A DNA stretch of 64,000 nt from Zhongshania aliphaticivorans (GCF_001586255.1 NZ_CP014544.1:124001-188000); one strand, 5' to 3'; counted from the first letter of the stretch, positions 1 to 10,519 are shown. Translations and numbers: made by a program. Notes: generated by a model not told the origin, from the sequence alone.

Positions 1-1
1 T

Positions 2-2239
2 TTATCTGCCCCAGCGATGGCCGCACTCAAAAAAATGATGCCTCCCATGAGCGACACCGAGCGTGAAGCGCTGGATGCCGGCACCACGTGGTGGGAGAAA
101 GAGCTCTTTTCTGGCCGACCTGATTGGGCTGTGTTTGAAGACATTGAACTGTCTGAACTCAGCGCTGAAGAGCAGGCTTTTATCGACGGCGAAACTGAGG
201 CCCTGTGCGCCATGCTGTCGGACTGGAAAATTCATCACGAGACCAAAGATTTGCCCCCAGAGGTTTGGCAATTCATTAAAGACAAAGGCTTTTTGGGGCT
301 GATTATTCCCCCTGCTTACGGTGGCTTAGGCTTTAGTCCTTATGCCCAAAGCCGGGTGGTAAGTAAAATTGCGAGTCGCTCAACCGTGGCGGCGGTGACT
401 GTAATGGTGCCCAATTCGTTGGGGCCGGGTGAATTACTGCTGAAATACGGCAGTGAGGAACAAAAAGATTTTTGGTTGCCGCGCTTAGCCAAGGGTGAAG
501 AATTACCTTGTTTTGGCCTTACCAGCCCTGAAGCCGGTTCGGACGCCGGTGCTATTCCCGATACCGGCGTAGTCTGCGAACAAGATTACGAAGGCAAGCG
601 GGTGCTCGGCGTTAAATTAAACTTCTCTAAACGCTGGATTACCCTCGCGCCGGTTGCCACGGTGGTGGGGCTGGCCTTTAGGCTTAGCGACCCCGACGGA
701 CTGATCGGCGATGAGGTCGAGCGCGGTATTAGCTGTGCCTTGGTGCCCGCGACCTTGCCGGGGGTGGAAATTGGTCGGCGTCATAATCCTGGCTCAGCCT
801 TTATGAATGGCCCAATTACCGGTGTCGATGTGTTTATTCCCATGGACATGCTGATTGGTGGCCAAGAATACATTGGTCAAGGCTGGCGGATGTTGGTGGA
901 ATGTTTGGGCGCTGGCCGTGGGGTGTCGCTGCCAGCGCTGTCGACGGCAGGCGGTGAAATGGGCTATCTGCTGGTGGGCGCCTTTGCCCGTATCCGTCGC
1001 CAGTTTGGAATTTCTGTTGGTAAGTTTGAAGGGGTGCAAGAGGCCAGCGCCGAGATTGCGGCGTCGGCGTATATGCTTGAGGCCTATCGCGCCCTCGTTA
1101 CCCGCGCGCTAGACGATGGCGCCCCGTCGGTGTTGACCGCCATGGCAAAATACCACGCCACTGAAAAGCTGCGGGGCGTCGTTAATCACAGCATGGATAT
1201 TCTTGGTGGTCGCGGTATTCAAATGGGGCCGCGCAATTTTATGGCCTTGGTCTACCAAACTGTGCCAATTGCCATCACGGTTGAAGGCGCGAATATTCTG
1301 ACGCGGTCCATGATTATCTTTGGTCAGGGCGCAATGCGCTGTCACCCCTATTTAGCCGATGAATTAGCGGCGCTCAGTGATGAGTCTGCAGACGCCTTGC
1401 CGCGTTTTGATGCTTTGTTAATGGGCCATCTTGGCCACACTGCCGAGGTGTTTAGTCGCGGGATTTTACAGGGTCTTAGCGGTGGCTTTTTGGGCAAACC
1501 CAAATGCGGTAATAGCGAATTGTCGGCACGCTGGTATCGTCATATCAATCGCTACAGCGCCGTATTTGCGGCGAGCGCGGATATTGCGCTACTGACCTTG
1601 GGTGGCGATTTGAAACGCCGCGAATTATTGTCGGCGCGTTTGGGTGATGTGCACAGCCAGTTGGTGATTGCCTGTGCGTTGCTTAAGTTTCACGACGCCC
1701 AAACTCCAGATGAAGCTAATGAGCTACACGCAGAATATGCCTTAAAGCAGTGCTTTATTGCAATGAACACGGCCTTGGCGGCGTTTTATCGCAATCTGCC
1801 TATTAGAGGCTTGGGTGCAATATTAAAGGCGGTGTTTTTCCCTTGGGGGCTGCCGCAGTGGACGCCGTCAGACGACGAGATTCGTGCGCTGGGTGAGTTA
1901 ATTATGCAGCCGAGTTCGGTGCGCAATTTATTGGCGGACAAGGTTTATATCAGTGCTGATCCGCACGATGCCCAGGGCCGAATTCATTACACTTACCAGC
2001 TTTTGGTCGCAGTAGAAAAAGATTACGAACATTTTCTTAGCCTAGACAAGCAGGGCGATTTAGCTGGCGATTCTACCGCGGAGAAAGTGGCCAGTGCAGT
2101 GGCAAGTGGTGCTTTTAATCAAGCGCAGGCCGATGCCATTATTGCCTATGATGACTGCCGCTATGACAGTTTATTAACGGACGCTTTTGATCCGACATTG
2201 GCCGATATCGATGTTCGTCCACTTCGGCCAGAGTGCTAG
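2..2239 (+). CDS. fadE: FadE-type acyl-CoA dehydrogenase (5' partial)
   Basis: Catalyses the first step of fatty-acid beta-oxidation, FAD-dependent oxidation of acyl-CoA to trans-2-enoyl-CoA. The segment TEREALDAGTTWWEKELFSG is characteristic of the N-terminal part of the long FadE family. An acyl-CoA dehydrogenase core follows, with the flavin-site stretch FGLTSPEAGSDAG (about residues 167-180) and the C-terminal motif GGRGIQMGP. The last ~250 residues match the FadE-specific extension (DUF1974). The frame is open to the window edge. E. coli FadE is about 815 aa, whereas this frame gives ~745, so the true start is probably upstream and the ATG at 17 is likely internal. The next gene begins within or just after its stop codon. 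Confidence 0.93.
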   Translation, partial: LSAPAMAALKKMMPPMSDTEREALDAGTTWWEKELFSGRPDWAVFEDIELSELSAEEQAFIDGETEALCAMLSDWKIHHETKDLPPEVWQFIKDKGFLGLIIPPAYGGLGFSPYAQSRVVSKIASRSTVAAVTVMVPNSLGPGELLLKYGSEEQKDFWLPRLAKGEELPCFGLTSPEAGSDAGAIPDTGVVCEQDYEGKRVLGVKLNFSKRWITLAPVATVVGLAFRLSDPDGLIGDEVERGISCALVPATLPGVEIGRRHNPGSAFMNGPITGVDVFIPMDMLIGGQEYIGQGWRMLVECLGAGRGVSLPALSTAGGEMGYLLVGAFARIRRQFGISVGKFEGVQEASAEIAASAYMLEAYRALVTRALDDGAPSVLTAMAKYHATEKLRGVVNHSMDILGGRGIQMGPRNFMALVYQTVPIAITVEGANILTRSMIIFGQGAMRCHPYLADELAALSDESADALPRFDALLMGHLGHTAEVFSRGILQGLSGGFLGKPKCGNSELSARWYRHINRYSAVFAASADIALLTLGGDLKRRELLSARLGDVHSQLVIACALLKFHDAQTPDEANELHAEYALKQCFIAMNTALAAFYRNLPIRGLGAILKAVFFPWGLPQWTPSDDEIRALGELIMQPSSVRNLLADKVYISADPHDAQGRIHYTYQLLVAVEKDYEHFLSLDKQGDLAGDSTAEKVASAVASGAFNQAQADAIIAYDDCRYDSLLTDAFDPTLADIDVRPLRPEC

Positions 2240-2244
2240 CCTCA

Positions 2245-2544
2245 GTGAAAAAAATCTTTACCGATCCTAATTTAAGCTTGGTTGCCAATGCCGCAAATGT
2301 TTTAGCAGTGGCAGGGCTGACAACGGAATTGCGCAATGCCTATGCTGGCGGTGCTAGCGGTGGTTTGGCCTTTACCGATGTGTGGCCAGAACTGTGGGTG
2401 GCCACTTACAGTGTCGCTGCGGCAGAGGCGCTATTGGCCGATTTAAGCAAAGATGACGATCGTGAATGGCAGTGCCCACGCTGTAAAGAACACAATGGCG
2501 TCAGTTTTAAACTGTGTTGGCAGTGCGGTTCGCCGCAAAGCTAA
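2245..2544 (+). CDS. small DUF2007-like protein with C-terminal zinc ribbon
   Basis: About 99 aa. The N-terminal ~65 residues resemble the small DUF2007 fold (putative signal-transducing domain). The C-terminus carries two CxxC pairs, CPRC and CWQC, spaced like a RanBP2-type zinc ribbon. Only non-ATG starts are available: GTG at 2245 gives a natural MKKIF start, and GTG at 2233 would overlap the fadE stop. Neither has a strong Shine-Dalgarno sequence, so translational coupling to fadE is plausible. The function is unknown; a zinc-binding adaptor is an inference from the cysteines. Confidence 0.7.
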   Translation: MKKIFTDPNLSLVANAANVLAVAGLTTELRNAYAGGASGGLAFTDVWPELWVATYSVAAAEALLADLSKDDDREWQCPRCKEHNGVSFKLCWQCGSPQS

Positions 2545-2718
2545 GGGCTTTTTGTGACGGAAGTGGTGAATATTTGGGTAAATAGGCTCTAGTGGAAATT
2601 GCCTATCATCATCGCCATAAACTTGCGGTATAGTATTGCCCTGTTTACATGATTTTGAGCAGATGAATTAGTGGGACGGCTGTCTACCTCTGTTGCGTGA
2701 GGGCGCCAGCATTCTTAT

Positions 2719-2742
2719 GGGGCCTTTTAGGCCCCTTTTTTT
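2719..2742 (+). terminator. Rho-independent terminator
   Basis: Perfect 6-bp stem GGGGCC/GGCCCC with loop TTTTA followed by seven T. It ends the fadE/DUF2007 transcript on the + strand. The ~170 bp between the gene and the terminator has no ORF and could hold a long 3' UTR or a small RNA. Confidence 0.85.
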
Positions 2743-2767
2743 ATGCCCGCAAACATCTTTGCGATGT

Positions 2768-4609
2768 TTACAGCTGGCTAATATCCCGCACCGCACCCTT
2801 GTCAGCACTGGTTACCATTTTAGCGTAAGCCTTTAAGGCAGCAGATACTTTGCGTGGGCGTTCTTTCACGGGCTTCCAGCCGTCGGCGCCTTTGGCGTCC
2901 ATGGCTTTGCGGCGTTTATTAAGCTCGGCTTCGTCTACCAGTACATTGATGCCGCGGTTAGGTATGTCGATACGGATAATATCGCCTTGCTCAACCAGGC
3001 CAATTGCGCCGCCGGCAGCGGCTTCGGGTGAAGCGTGACCAATAGACAGGCCAGAAGTACCGCCCGAGAAACGGCCGTCGGTGAGGAGCGCGCAGACCTT
3101 ACCCAAACCCTTAGACTTAATATAACTCGTAGGATAGAGCATTTCCTGCATACCGGGGCCACCCTTGGGGCCTTCGTAGCGCACAATAACCACGTCGCCC
3201 GCTTTTACGCGGTCATTTAAGATATCGTCTACCGCGCCTTCTTGGCTTTCGCAGATATGGGCTGGGCCTTCAAATACCAGAATGCTTTCATCTACGCCCG
3301 ACGTTTTTACCACACAGCCGTCTACCGCAATATTGCCATAGAGTACGGCCAAGCCGCCTTCTAGTGAGAAGGCGTGCTCTAGATTGCGGATACAGCCGTT
3401 TTCACGGTCGGCGTCCAGTGAACTCCAGCGGGTGTCTTGGCTGAACGCGGTTTGGGTGGGAATACCCGCCGGGCCAGCTTTAAAGAAGTTCTTCACCGCG
3501 TCGTTATCGGTGCTCATGATGTCCCACTGGGCCAAGGCCGCAGCCATAGTGCTGGCGTGTACAGTTGGCAGGCTCGTATCCAATAATTCGGCGCGATCAA
3601 GTTCACCTAATATCGCCATGACGCCACCAGCGCGGTGAACGTCTTCCATATGATACAGCGGCGTATTCGGTGCAACCTTGCACAGCTGGGGGACTTTTCG
3701 CGACAGCGCGTCGATATCTTTAAGCGTGAAATCCAGCTCAGCTTCCTGCGCGGCGGCCAATAAATGCAATATAGTATTGGTGGAGCCGCCCATGGCAATG
3801 TCTAGCGCCATGGCATTGCTGAAGGCACTGTAGGAGGCGATATTGCGGGGCAGTACGCTGTAATCGTCTTCTTCGTAATGCCGACGAGATAATTCAACAA
3901 TTCGGCGACCTGCTTCTAAAAACAGTTTTTTGCGGTCAGCGTGGGTGGCCAGCATTGAACCGTTGCCAGGCAAGGACAGACCTAGCGCCTCAGTCAGACA
4001 GTTCATCGAGTTGGCGGTAAACATGCCCGAGCAGGAGCCACACGTTGGGCAGGCTGAGCGCTCGTATTCAGCGACCTTCTCATCGGAAGCGCTGTCGTCG
4101 ACCGCGATGACCATGGCGTCGACTAAATCGAGTTTATGCTCAGACAGCTTGGTTTTACCCGCTTCCATGGGGCCACCGGACACAAATATTACGGGAATAT
4201 TTAGGCGCAGGGCCGCATTGAGCATGCCGGGGGTGATTTTGTCGCAGTTTGAGATACACACCATAGCGTCGGCGCAGTGGGCATTGACCATATATTCCAC
4301 GGAGTCGGCAATAATGTCGCGACTCGGCAGGCTGTAGAGCATGCCGTCGTGGCCCATGGCAATCCCGTCATCAACGGCAATGGTATTAAATTCTTTGGCG
4401 ACGCCGCCAGCTTCTTCAATTTCGCGGGCAACCAACTGTCCCATGTCCTTGAGGTGGACGTGACCGGGTACAAATTGAGTGAAGGAGTTCACTACCGCAA
4501 TAATCGGCTTTTCAAAGTCGCCGTCTTTCATGCCGGTGGCGCGCCACAGTGCGCGGGCACCCGCCATATTGCGGCCAGCGGTGGTAGTCTTAGAGCGATA
4601 TACAGGCAT
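2768..4609 (-). CDS. ilvD: dihydroxy-acid dehydratase
   Basis: Dehydrates 2,3-dihydroxy-isovalerate and the methylvalerate analogue to the 2-keto acids in valine and isoleucine synthesis, using an Fe-S cluster and Mg2+. The start at MPVYRSKTT (ATG at 4609) matches the family N-terminus and has GAGGA seven bases upstream; the reading frame continues 22 codons further up without family similarity. At 613 aa it has the normal length (E. coli 616). Cluster cysteines are visible in [11 protein letters not shown] and in [17 protein letters not shown]. It stands alone, convergent with the terminator at 2719-2742. Confidence 0.97.
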   Translation of the reverse strand: MPVYRSKTTTAGRNMAGARALWRATGMKDGDFEKPIIAVVNSFTQFVPGHVHLKDMGQLVAREIEEAGGVAKEFNTIAVDDGIAMGHDGMLYSLPSRDIIADSVEYMVNAHCADAMVCISNCDKITPGMLNAALRLNIPVIFVSGGPMEAGKTKLSEHKLDLVDAMVIAVDDSASDEKVAEYERSACPTCGSCSGMFTANSMNCLTEALGLSLPGNGSMLATHADRKKLFLEAGRRIVELSRRHYEEDDYSVLPRNIASYSAFSNAMALDIAMGGSTNTILHLLAAAQEAELDFTLKDIDALSRKVPQLCKVAPNTPLYHMEDVHRAGGVMAILGELDRAELLDTSLPTVHASTMAAALAQWDIMSTDNDAVKNFFKAGPAGIPTQTAFSQDTRWSSLDADRENGCIRNLEHAFSLEGGLAVLYGNIAVDGCVVKTSGVDESILVFEGPAHICESQEGAVDDILNDRVKAGDVVIVRYEGPKGGPGMQEMLYPTSYIKSKGLGKVCALLTDGRFSGGTSGLSIGHASPEAAAGGAIGLVEQGDIIRIDIPNRGINVLVDEAELNKRRKAMDAKGADGWKPVKERPRKVSAALKAYAKMVTSADKGAVRDISQL

Positions 4610-4789
4610 AGTGTTCCTCGTGCGCGGTCGCTGAGTAGTATTTTGAACGTTTGCTATTGGGCCGCAGTTTAACACAGAGCGCGGCGCCTTCGTATGCGGT
4701 AAATGTGGTGTCCGCGATAAGGCGCGCAGGTGTCTATACTCGTGTCTATGAGTATGATGCAGTCTTATAACAGTAACGAGGCTTTTTGA

Positions 4790-5938
4790 ATGGATGATGC
4801 TTTAGACGCAGTCGTTAGCGTAGCGCCGAATTGGCTGGGCCAGTGGGGGCCGTTTGCGGTGGTGATGGGCTTATTATTCGCCACCTGGCTTTTCACCCGC
4901 AAGGTGTTTGCGGTGCAGAAAAGTCATGGCGCTGACACGCGTTATCGGGAGCAGGGCACGCGCTTGGCCTTTCGGCTGAGTGGCTTGCTGCTGGCAATAA
5001 GCACGATTCCAATGAACGGTGAGCTGCGCGGCCAACTCTTGAGTTTGGTGGGTTTGTTAATGAGTGCCGCGATCGCGCTGTCGTCGACTTCGGTGATGGG
5101 CAATTTAATGGCGGGCTTTATGCTGCGCACGGTGAATAGTTTCCGGGCTGGCGATTATATTGAGTTTCGCGGTGAGTTGGGGCGGGTGTCGCAGCGCGGT
5201 TTACTGCATGTGGAATTTCAGAATGAAACCAGCGAGCTAGTCACGGTACCTAATTTGTTGCTGGTGCAAGAGCCCTACAATGTGGTGCGGGCATCGGGCA
5301 CGGTGGTGTCGGCAGAGGTGTCGCTGGGTTATGACGTTGACCGACGTGATATCGAAACGGCCCTGTTGAGCGCAATTGAAGCGGCAGAATTGGAAAATGG
5401 TTTTGTCCAAATTCGCAATCTTGGTGATTTCTCGGTGAATTATCGCGCCAGTGGCTGGCTTAAAGAAGCGGCATTACTGGTCAGCGCGCGCTCGCGTTTG
5501 CGCGGCAAAATACTAGACGCACTGCATGATGCGGGCATCGAAATCGTGTCGCCGAACTTTATGAATCAGCGACCATTGCCTGCAGATTTAAAATTTATTC
5601 CTAAGCGTAAAGTGACGCGGCAACCAGACGAGGATCGCAGTGGGCACGCTGAAGAGATCTTGTTCAGCAAAGCCGAGGTGGCCAGCGCCGTCGAGCAATT
5701 ACAGGGCAAAATTAAAAAGCTCAAAGACCAGTTGAACGCCGAGCCGGTTGAGGGCGAGGAGGCGCCTGATCGCGATGAACTAAAGACGGCCCTCGGTCTG
5801 TTGACCGAGGAGCTTGAGCAGGCGCGGGAATTGGCCAAGGCGGAAGTCGCACGGGATAAGGGCAACCACGAAGAGGAAGATGAAAGCACTGACGAGCCAG
5901 CTCAGGCAGAAGAGCAGCCGCCCAAGCTTAAGACTTAG
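4790..5938 (+). CDS. MscS-family mechanosensitive channel
   Basis: 382 aa inner-membrane protein. Hydrophobic segments lie near residues 18-38, 60-78 and 82-105. The third is an MscS-type pore helix running into the segment [21 protein letters not shown], which begins the cytoplasmic beta domain. A long acidic and basic coiled-coil tail (about residues 285-382, ending [15 protein letters not shown]) is not part of the minimal MscS fold and may be a regulatory or oligomerisation extension. Its end overlaps the convergent Nudix gene by 11 bp. The likely role is release of solutes on hypo-osmotic shock, inferred from the family. Confidence 0.88.
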   Translation: MDDALDAVVSVAPNWLGQWGPFAVVMGLLFATWLFTRKVFAVQKSHGADTRYREQGTRLAFRLSGLLLAISTIPMNGELRGQLLSLVGLLMSAAIALSSTSVMGNLMAGFMLRTVNSFRAGDYIEFRGELGRVSQRGLLHVEFQNETSELVTVPNLLLVQEPYNVVRASGTVVSAEVSLGYDVDRRDIETALLSAIEAAELENGFVQIRNLGDFSVNYRASGWLKEAALLVSARSRLRGKILDALHDAGIEIVSPNFMNQRPLPADLKFIPKRKVTRQPDEDRSGHAEEILFSKAEVASAVEQLQGKIKKLKDQLNAEPVEGEEAPDRDELKTALGLLTEELEQARELAKAEVARDKGNHEEEDESTDEPAQAEEQPPKLKT

Positions 5939-6419
5939 GGCTCAGGCCGTGCTGCTTTAACCAGGCTGTTAGCGCGAGTCCGGTGCCCATTGGCCAGGGT
6001 TTGATCTCGGCTGGCGGCACTATTTTATAGTCATCAAGTTCGTGATTGAGCTTGATCTCGCCAGCAGCGCGCACATGGTAGGCAATAATCACCTGATTTT
6101 GCTGGGCAAAAGGGTAGGCGCCAATTAGCGTGGTTTCTAGCGCATGGAGGTTTAGCTCTTCCATGGTTTCTCTGCGAGCGCATTCTTCGGGGTCTTCGCC
6201 CGCTTCGAGAAAGCCAGTAATAATAGAGTAAAAACTTTTTGGCCAATTGACGTTGTGGGCCATCACCACGCCGCCCTCAACCTCCACAATCATAGCAATC
6301 ACGGGCACGGGATTGTTCCACAGCACAAAACCACATTGGGTGTCTGGGCAGCCTTTGCGAATCTCACTGTCGATTAATAGCTCGGCGATGGGGCTGGCGC
6401 ATTGGGGACAAAAATTCAT
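5928..6419 (-). CDS. Nudix hydrolase with N-terminal zinc ribbon
   Basis: 163 aa. The N-terminus has CPQC and later a Cys pair (CPDTQC) forming a zinc-ribbon-like module. The Nudix box GFLEAGEDPEECARRETMEE (about residues 68-87) keeps the catalytic REXXEE glutamates needed for Mg2+-dependent cleavage of nucleoside diphosphates linked to X. The architecture recalls NADH pyrophosphatase-like proteins but is shorter than NudC (about 257 aa), so the substrate cannot be named. It lies convergent to the MscS gene, overlapping by 11 bp. Confidence 0.87.
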   Translation of the reverse strand: MNFCPQCASPIAELLIDSEIRKGCPDTQCGFVLWNNPVPVIAMIVEVEGGVVMAHNVNWPKSFYSIITGFLEAGEDPEECARRETMEELNLHALETTLIGAYPFAQQNQVIIAYHVRAAGEIKLNHELDDYKIVPPAEIKPWPMGTGLALTAWLKQHGLSPKS

Positions 6420-6517
6420 AGTGGCCTCTATTTTATTGGTGTTCAGCCTGTGATTTTGCCACAGACTGGCTATATGCGACTATGCTGCAATGAGCTTAAT
6501 TTAGAGGGTGATGCACT

Positions 6518-7306
6518 GTGGATTTAAACCTGAGTAATAGAATTGCGCTGGTCACTGGTAGCAATCGCGGTACTGGTGAGTGTATAGCGGCCACCTTGGC
6601 GAATGAGGGGGCTTGCGTGGTATTTCATAGCAATGAAGAGGGTCTCGCTCAGCTTGCTGCCGATAAACTCCCCAATGCTTGTGCGGTGTGGGGTGATATC
6701 AGTAGCGATGAAGGCTGCGAGCAAGTTTTGAGGCAAACCAAGGAGCTGGTGGGCGAGGTTGATATTTTAGTAAACAACTATGGCACAGCATCAGCAGGTA
6801 AGTGGGCGATTAGCACCAGTCACGATTGGCTGGATATGTATCAGAAAAATGTTTTGTCGGCGGCGCGATTAATACAGGGCTTGGTACCGGCAATGAAAGC
6901 GAAAGGCTGGGGGCGAATCGTTCAGCTTGGCACCATCGGCAGCCACCAACCCAATAGTATTATGCCGCATTATTACGCCGCTAAAGGTGCCTTGGCGACC
7001 ATGAGCGTAAGTCTAACCAAGGAGTTGAGTCATACTGGTATTACCGTAAATACCATTTCGCCTGGCTATATTCGCACCGCCGAATTGGAAGCGGGTTTTC
7101 GCCGCAGAGCGGAGAAGAAAGGCTGGGGGGATAACTGGGGTGATATTGTGAAGCAAATTGTGGCCAGCGAGTACCCGAACCCCTGTGGCCGTATTGCTGA
7201 ACGTCAGGAAGTGGCCGATTTAGTGGCGTTTATCTGCAGTGAGCGTGCGGGGTTTATCAATGGCCAAAATATTCGGATAGATGGTGGCGCTGTTTGCTAT
7301 GTGTAG
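6518..7306 (+). CDS. short-chain dehydrogenase/reductase
   Basis: 262 aa, starting with GTG after the purine-rich GAGGGTG. It has the SDR hallmarks: the cofactor loop TGSNRGTG (residues 14-21), NNYG in place of the usual NNAG, and a Ser/Thr...YxxxK-type active site in MPHYYAAKGALATMS. ISPGYIRT and the C-terminal INGQNIRIDGG are further family marks. The full Rossmann length is present. The substrate cannot be inferred; FabG-like and sugar or steroid alcohol dehydrogenases are all possible. No operon partner: a diguanylate cyclase follows on the other strand. Confidence 0.88.
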   Translation: MDLNLSNRIALVTGSNRGTGECIAATLANEGACVVFHSNEEGLAQLAADKLPNACAVWGDISSDEGCEQVLRQTKELVGEVDILVNNYGTASAGKWAISTSHDWLDMYQKNVLSAARLIQGLVPAMKAKGWGRIVQLGTIGSHQPNSIMPHYYAAKGALATMSVSLTKELSHTGITVNTISPGYIRTAELEAGFRRRAEKKGWGDNWGDIVKQIVASEYPNPCGRIAERQEVADLVAFICSERAGFINGQNIRIDGGAVCYV

Positions 7307-7323
7307 GGTGTCGTCGTGCAGGC

Positions 7324-8298
7324 TTAGCCGCTCGCCATGCGAATATGGCGGGCAACCGCGACGCGATTTCGGCCAAGCTGCTTTGCTTGGTACATGGCGT
7401 GATCAGCTTCTTCCGTAAAATAATTGGGCGACATGCCGCGCAGTGGCACGGCGACATAAATGCCGGCGCTGACAGTGATGACCTTTGCCGATGTGGATTT
7501 TTTGTGGGGTATGGCCAGCTGCTCAATGTTTAATCTAACGGCCTCAACATGTTTTAAAAATGTTGCTTCATTTGAGTCGCTTGCCGATAGCACCACAAAT
7601 TCTTCGCCACCATAGCGTGCACAGATGTCGGCCTCGCGACTGAAATGCTGATTTATTTGCTCCGCCACGAGGCGCAGCGCCCGGTCACCCGCGTTATGCC
7701 CATAGTAATCGTTGTATTGCTTGAAATAATCAATGTCAAAAAAAGCTAAGCTAAGCGGAATTTGATAGCGTTGGTGGAAGGCACAGAGACGAGTAAGTTC
7801 TCGGTCAAAAAAGCGACGATTATAAAGTGTGGTTAAGAAATCGTGAGAGGCCAATTCATCAAGTTGTTGATTTTTTCTTTTTAGGAGTAAATTTTGTTGC
7901 TCAATTTTCTCTTGGTAGTGGATACGCTCATTTATATTGTGTAGTACACCAATAATATGGGTTAGCGTTCCACTTTCATCTAAAACTGGCGAGATACTCA
8001 GTTCGTGCCAAAAGTAATCGCCAGATTTGGTCTGGGATTTTCTAATGCACTGAATACTCTTTCCTGCAGTTATGGCCTTAACAATTTCGTCTTCAGTAAC
8101 GGGCGTATTTTTACTTAGGCGTTCCAATAAATTATATTTGTGATTAATGATTGACGCATTATCAAAGCCGATAAGTTTTTCAAAAGCTCGGTTTCCATAA
8201 ATAATTCGATCTGGCTTGTTGTCGTGCCTTACGGTGGCAATGATAACCCCTTCCGAAGTGGCTGACAGGGCTGCAGAGAGCAATTCTTTTTCGATCAT
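7324..8298 (-). CDS. PAS-GGDEF diguanylate cyclase
   Basis: 324 aa soluble protein. The N-terminal ~120 residues form a PAS/PAC sensor (GFDNASIINHKYNLL, then SQTKSGDYFWHELSISPV). A short coiled linker and a GGDEF domain follow. The active site reads YGGEEF, which is compatible with cyclisation of two GTP to c-di-GMP. An RxxD (READ) lies five residues ahead of it at the usual inhibitory-site position, so product inhibition is likely. No transmembrane segment, so the PAS signal is probably cytoplasmic. About 250 bp upstream contain no convincing gene. Confidence 0.92.
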   Translation of the reverse strand: MIEKELLSAALSATSEGVIIATVRHDNKPDRIIYGNRAFEKLIGFDNASIINHKYNLLERLSKNTPVTEDEIVKAITAGKSIQCIRKSQTKSGDYFWHELSISPVLDESGTLTHIIGVLHNINERIHYQEKIEQQNLLLKRKNQQLDELASHDFLTTLYNRRFFDRELTRLCAFHQRYQIPLSLAFFDIDYFKQYNDYYGHNAGDRALRLVAEQINQHFSREADICARYGGEEFVVLSASDSNEATFLKHVEAVRLNIEQLAIPHKKSTSAKVITVSAGIYVAVPLRGMSPNYFTEEADHAMYQAKQLGRNRVAVARHIRMASG

Positions 8299-8549
8299 CG
8301 TAATAACCTATACAGTACTTGCGCGGCGAGAGATTTGCGTTGGTGATGATAGATTCTTATTTTTAAAGAAGCATCTCCAGTTCCCGATGCCAGTGCACAA
8401 CTAATGAAGGAAGACTTTAAACCTAACGGTTTACTTATGTCATAACGATGCGTATTTTCCGATATTGTTATGAACATTGCGGGCGACAGCTTGATCTAAT
8501 AGCTCACATCGATTTTTAAAGTGTCTTGCCTGTATTGCGCGAAAAGAGC

Positions 8550-9734
8550 TTAAGCGTTTAAGAATTCGCTGAGGATGCTGTCTATCAATTCAAAGCCGCG
8601 TGCGCTGGGACGTATTAGGTGATTTTGTTCTTGCAGTAAACCTTGCTGCTGCAGCTTGGCTAAGATTGCATCGATGGTTTGGCTGCTCTGGCCCGTGCGC
8701 TCGCTAAATAATTGCCGAGTAAACCCCTGTTCTAAACGCAATGCGTTCATCATAAACTCAAGTGCTAAATCCTCTGTCGCGACGGGTTCACGCTTGCTCG
8801 TGCGGGAAGGCTGGCGCTGCAAATAATCCTCTGGCTTGCGGGTTTTCTGGTAGCGGTAAATATCGCCATTCGCGTGACTGATCTTGCCGTGGGCACCAGC
8901 ACCAAGGGCGAGGTAATCACCAAATTGCCAGTAATTAAGATTGTGACGAGATTGGTGACCGGCCTTGGCGTAGGCCGATACTTCGTAGCGCGCAAATCCA
9001 GCGTCGTTCAGCAGCGACAAGCCCGCTGCCTGCATGCGATGCATTTCAGTCTCTAATGGCAGGCTGGGTGGCCGTTTAAAAAATTCGGTGTTGGCTTCGA
9101 TGGTGAGTTGATACCAGCTGATATGAGGCGCGCCTGCCGATATGGCGATTTCCAAATCCTGCATGGCTTCAGCTTGGCTTTGCTCGTTGAGACCGTGCAT
9201 TAAATCGACATTAAAATTGCTAAAGCCCGCATGCTGGGCGCAGGCAATGGCGCGTCGAGCATCATCGCTATTGTGAATGCGGCCGAGCTTGTTTAATTGT
9301 GCTGGGTCAAAGCTTTGCACGCCAATAGAAAGTCGGTTGATGCCGAGGGAATGATAACCCTCAAAACGACCTTGTTCCAAAGTGCCTGGATTCGCTTCCA
9401 GGGTGATTTCAATGTCGCGGGCAAAGCGTAAATGTTTTTGTAAGCCCTTAAACAAGGTTTCGTATGCCGTGGCACTGAACAAACTCGGTGTGCCACCGCC
9501 AATAAATATGCTTTGCAGCTCGCGACCTTGAATAAGATCTAAATCCTGCTCCAGATCTTCCAACATCGCAGCGATGTACGCTTGCTCGGGTAAGTCGCCT
9601 TTGCGCTCGTGCGAGTTAAAATCGCAATAGGGGCACTTGCGCACGCACCAGGGAATGTGGACGTAAAGTGATAAGGGTATTGCCTTTGATTGCGACGATT
9701 CGGTGCTAAGGGGGCTTGATAGGGAATCGTTCAT
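8550..9734 (-). CDS. hemW: HemW-type radical SAM heme chaperone
   Basis: 394 aa. The radical SAM signature CVRKCPYCDF (CxxxCxxC) follows YVHIPW near residue 30. IFIGGGTPSLF, EANPGTLE, SIGVQSF and the C-terminal HemW domain (LNYWQFGDYLALGAGAHG) identify HemW rather than true coproporphyrinogen dehydrogenase HemN. Known members bind heme and are thought to deliver it to apo-proteins. A ~20-residue Ser/Thr/Gln-rich N-terminal extension precedes the core. In many proteobacteria hemW sits with rdgB and yggS, but those genes are not seen here. Confidence 0.92.
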   Translation of the reverse strand: MNDSLSSPLSTESSQSKAIPLSLYVHIPWCVRKCPYCDFNSHERKGDLPEQAYIAAMLEDLEQDLDLIQGRELQSIFIGGGTPSLFSATAYETLFKGLQKHLRFARDIEITLEANPGTLEQGRFEGYHSLGINRLSIGVQSFDPAQLNKLGRIHNSDDARRAIACAQHAGFSNFNVDLMHGLNEQSQAEAMQDLEIAISAGAPHISWYQLTIEANTEFFKRPPSLPLETEMHRMQAAGLSLLNDAGFARYEVSAYAKAGHQSRHNLNYWQFGDYLALGAGAHGKISHANGDIYRYQKTRKPEDYLQRQPSRTSKREPVATEDLALEFMMNALRLEQGFTRQLFSERTGQSSQTIDAILAKLQQQGLLQEQNHLIRPSARGFELIDSILSEFLNA

Positions 9735-9868
9735 AATCGGGCTTTACTTGTGATGGTCTGCTGCGGCCTGCAAGTTTAGCATTATTCATGGGCTGTTGTT
9801 ATTGAGGTTAATCTCTACGCCCTAGGCTAGCTGTCGTGCTGTGCTTTGTGCGTTAAAGCAACATCGAG

Positions 9869-10351
9869 TTAATCAATTACCTGAACGTCGACATGGAGCA
9901 GGCCCGATGCGGTATTGCCTATCTCAGCAAAGGCCGACTTGGAAAGATCAATTATCCGCCCGCGCACAAATGGTCCTCGGTCATTAATTTTGACCACAAC
10001 ACTTTGGCCGGTTTTCTGGTTTGTGACTTTAACGTAGCTGCCCAATGGCAGGGTTCTATGGGCCGCGGTTTTTAGCTCGTGTCGGTACCGCTCCCCGCTT
10101 GCGGTTTTTTGATTGTGGTGTCTATCGCCATAAAAAGAGGCTAGGCCTGATTCGAAGATCGCGGGGGCTTCCTCTACGACGAGTACCACCTCTTCCTCAA
10201 CTTTGCCTTCCTCCTGCGGCAATGAAGAACACCCCGTCAAGGCGAGCAGCAATATGAACATTGCGCAGGCGATTAAAACGTTGTGGCCGCTCGGGGCGCG
10301 ACTACGCCACGGCGCTATCTGGCCAAGCCGGTTGTTTAATGTTTTGGACAA
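9869..10351 (-). CDS. RlpA-like septal-ring lipoprotein
   Basis: A double-psi beta-barrel lipoprotein. The C-terminal half has the RlpA segments GLASFYGDRHHNQKTASGE, AAHRTLPLGSYVKVTN and VVKINDRGPFVRGRIIDLS, which contain the Asp and His residues of the lytic-transglycosylase fold. A lipobox LLALTGC precedes an acidic linker. The SPOR domain of full-length RlpA is missing, so this is a short family member. The frame opens at an ATG at 10450, which lacks a ribosome site and would place 73 residues before the lipobox cysteine. The TTG at 10351 has AGGGGTG upstream and leaves ~40, so I prefer it; the start remains uncertain. Confidence 0.8.
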   Translation of the reverse strand: MSKTLNNRLGQIAPWRSRAPSGHNVLIACAMFILLLALTGCSSLPQEEGKVEEEVVLVVEEAPAIFESGLASFYGDRHHNQKTASGERYRHELKTAAHRTLPLGSYVKVTNQKTGQSVVVKINDRGPFVRGRIIDLSKSAFAEIGNTASGLLHVDVQVID

Positions 10352-10519
10352 AAATAACACCCCTGTGACACTTCGTATTTGTGCTCGCGCATTAATCGAT
10401 CCTTGGAATTGGGAATAGTTCCAAGGGGGAATAACAGGCTGTAAAGCCATTGCTTGTTGTAGTACTCCGCTGCGCTGAAGGGGATTGGGCTGCAGCCTCT
10501 AGCTAATGCTTCGTTGCCG

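Noticed and set aside
8295-8477. 60-codon ORF before the diguanylate cyclase
   Set aside because: Overlaps the cyclase start, lacks a ribosome site and family resemblance.
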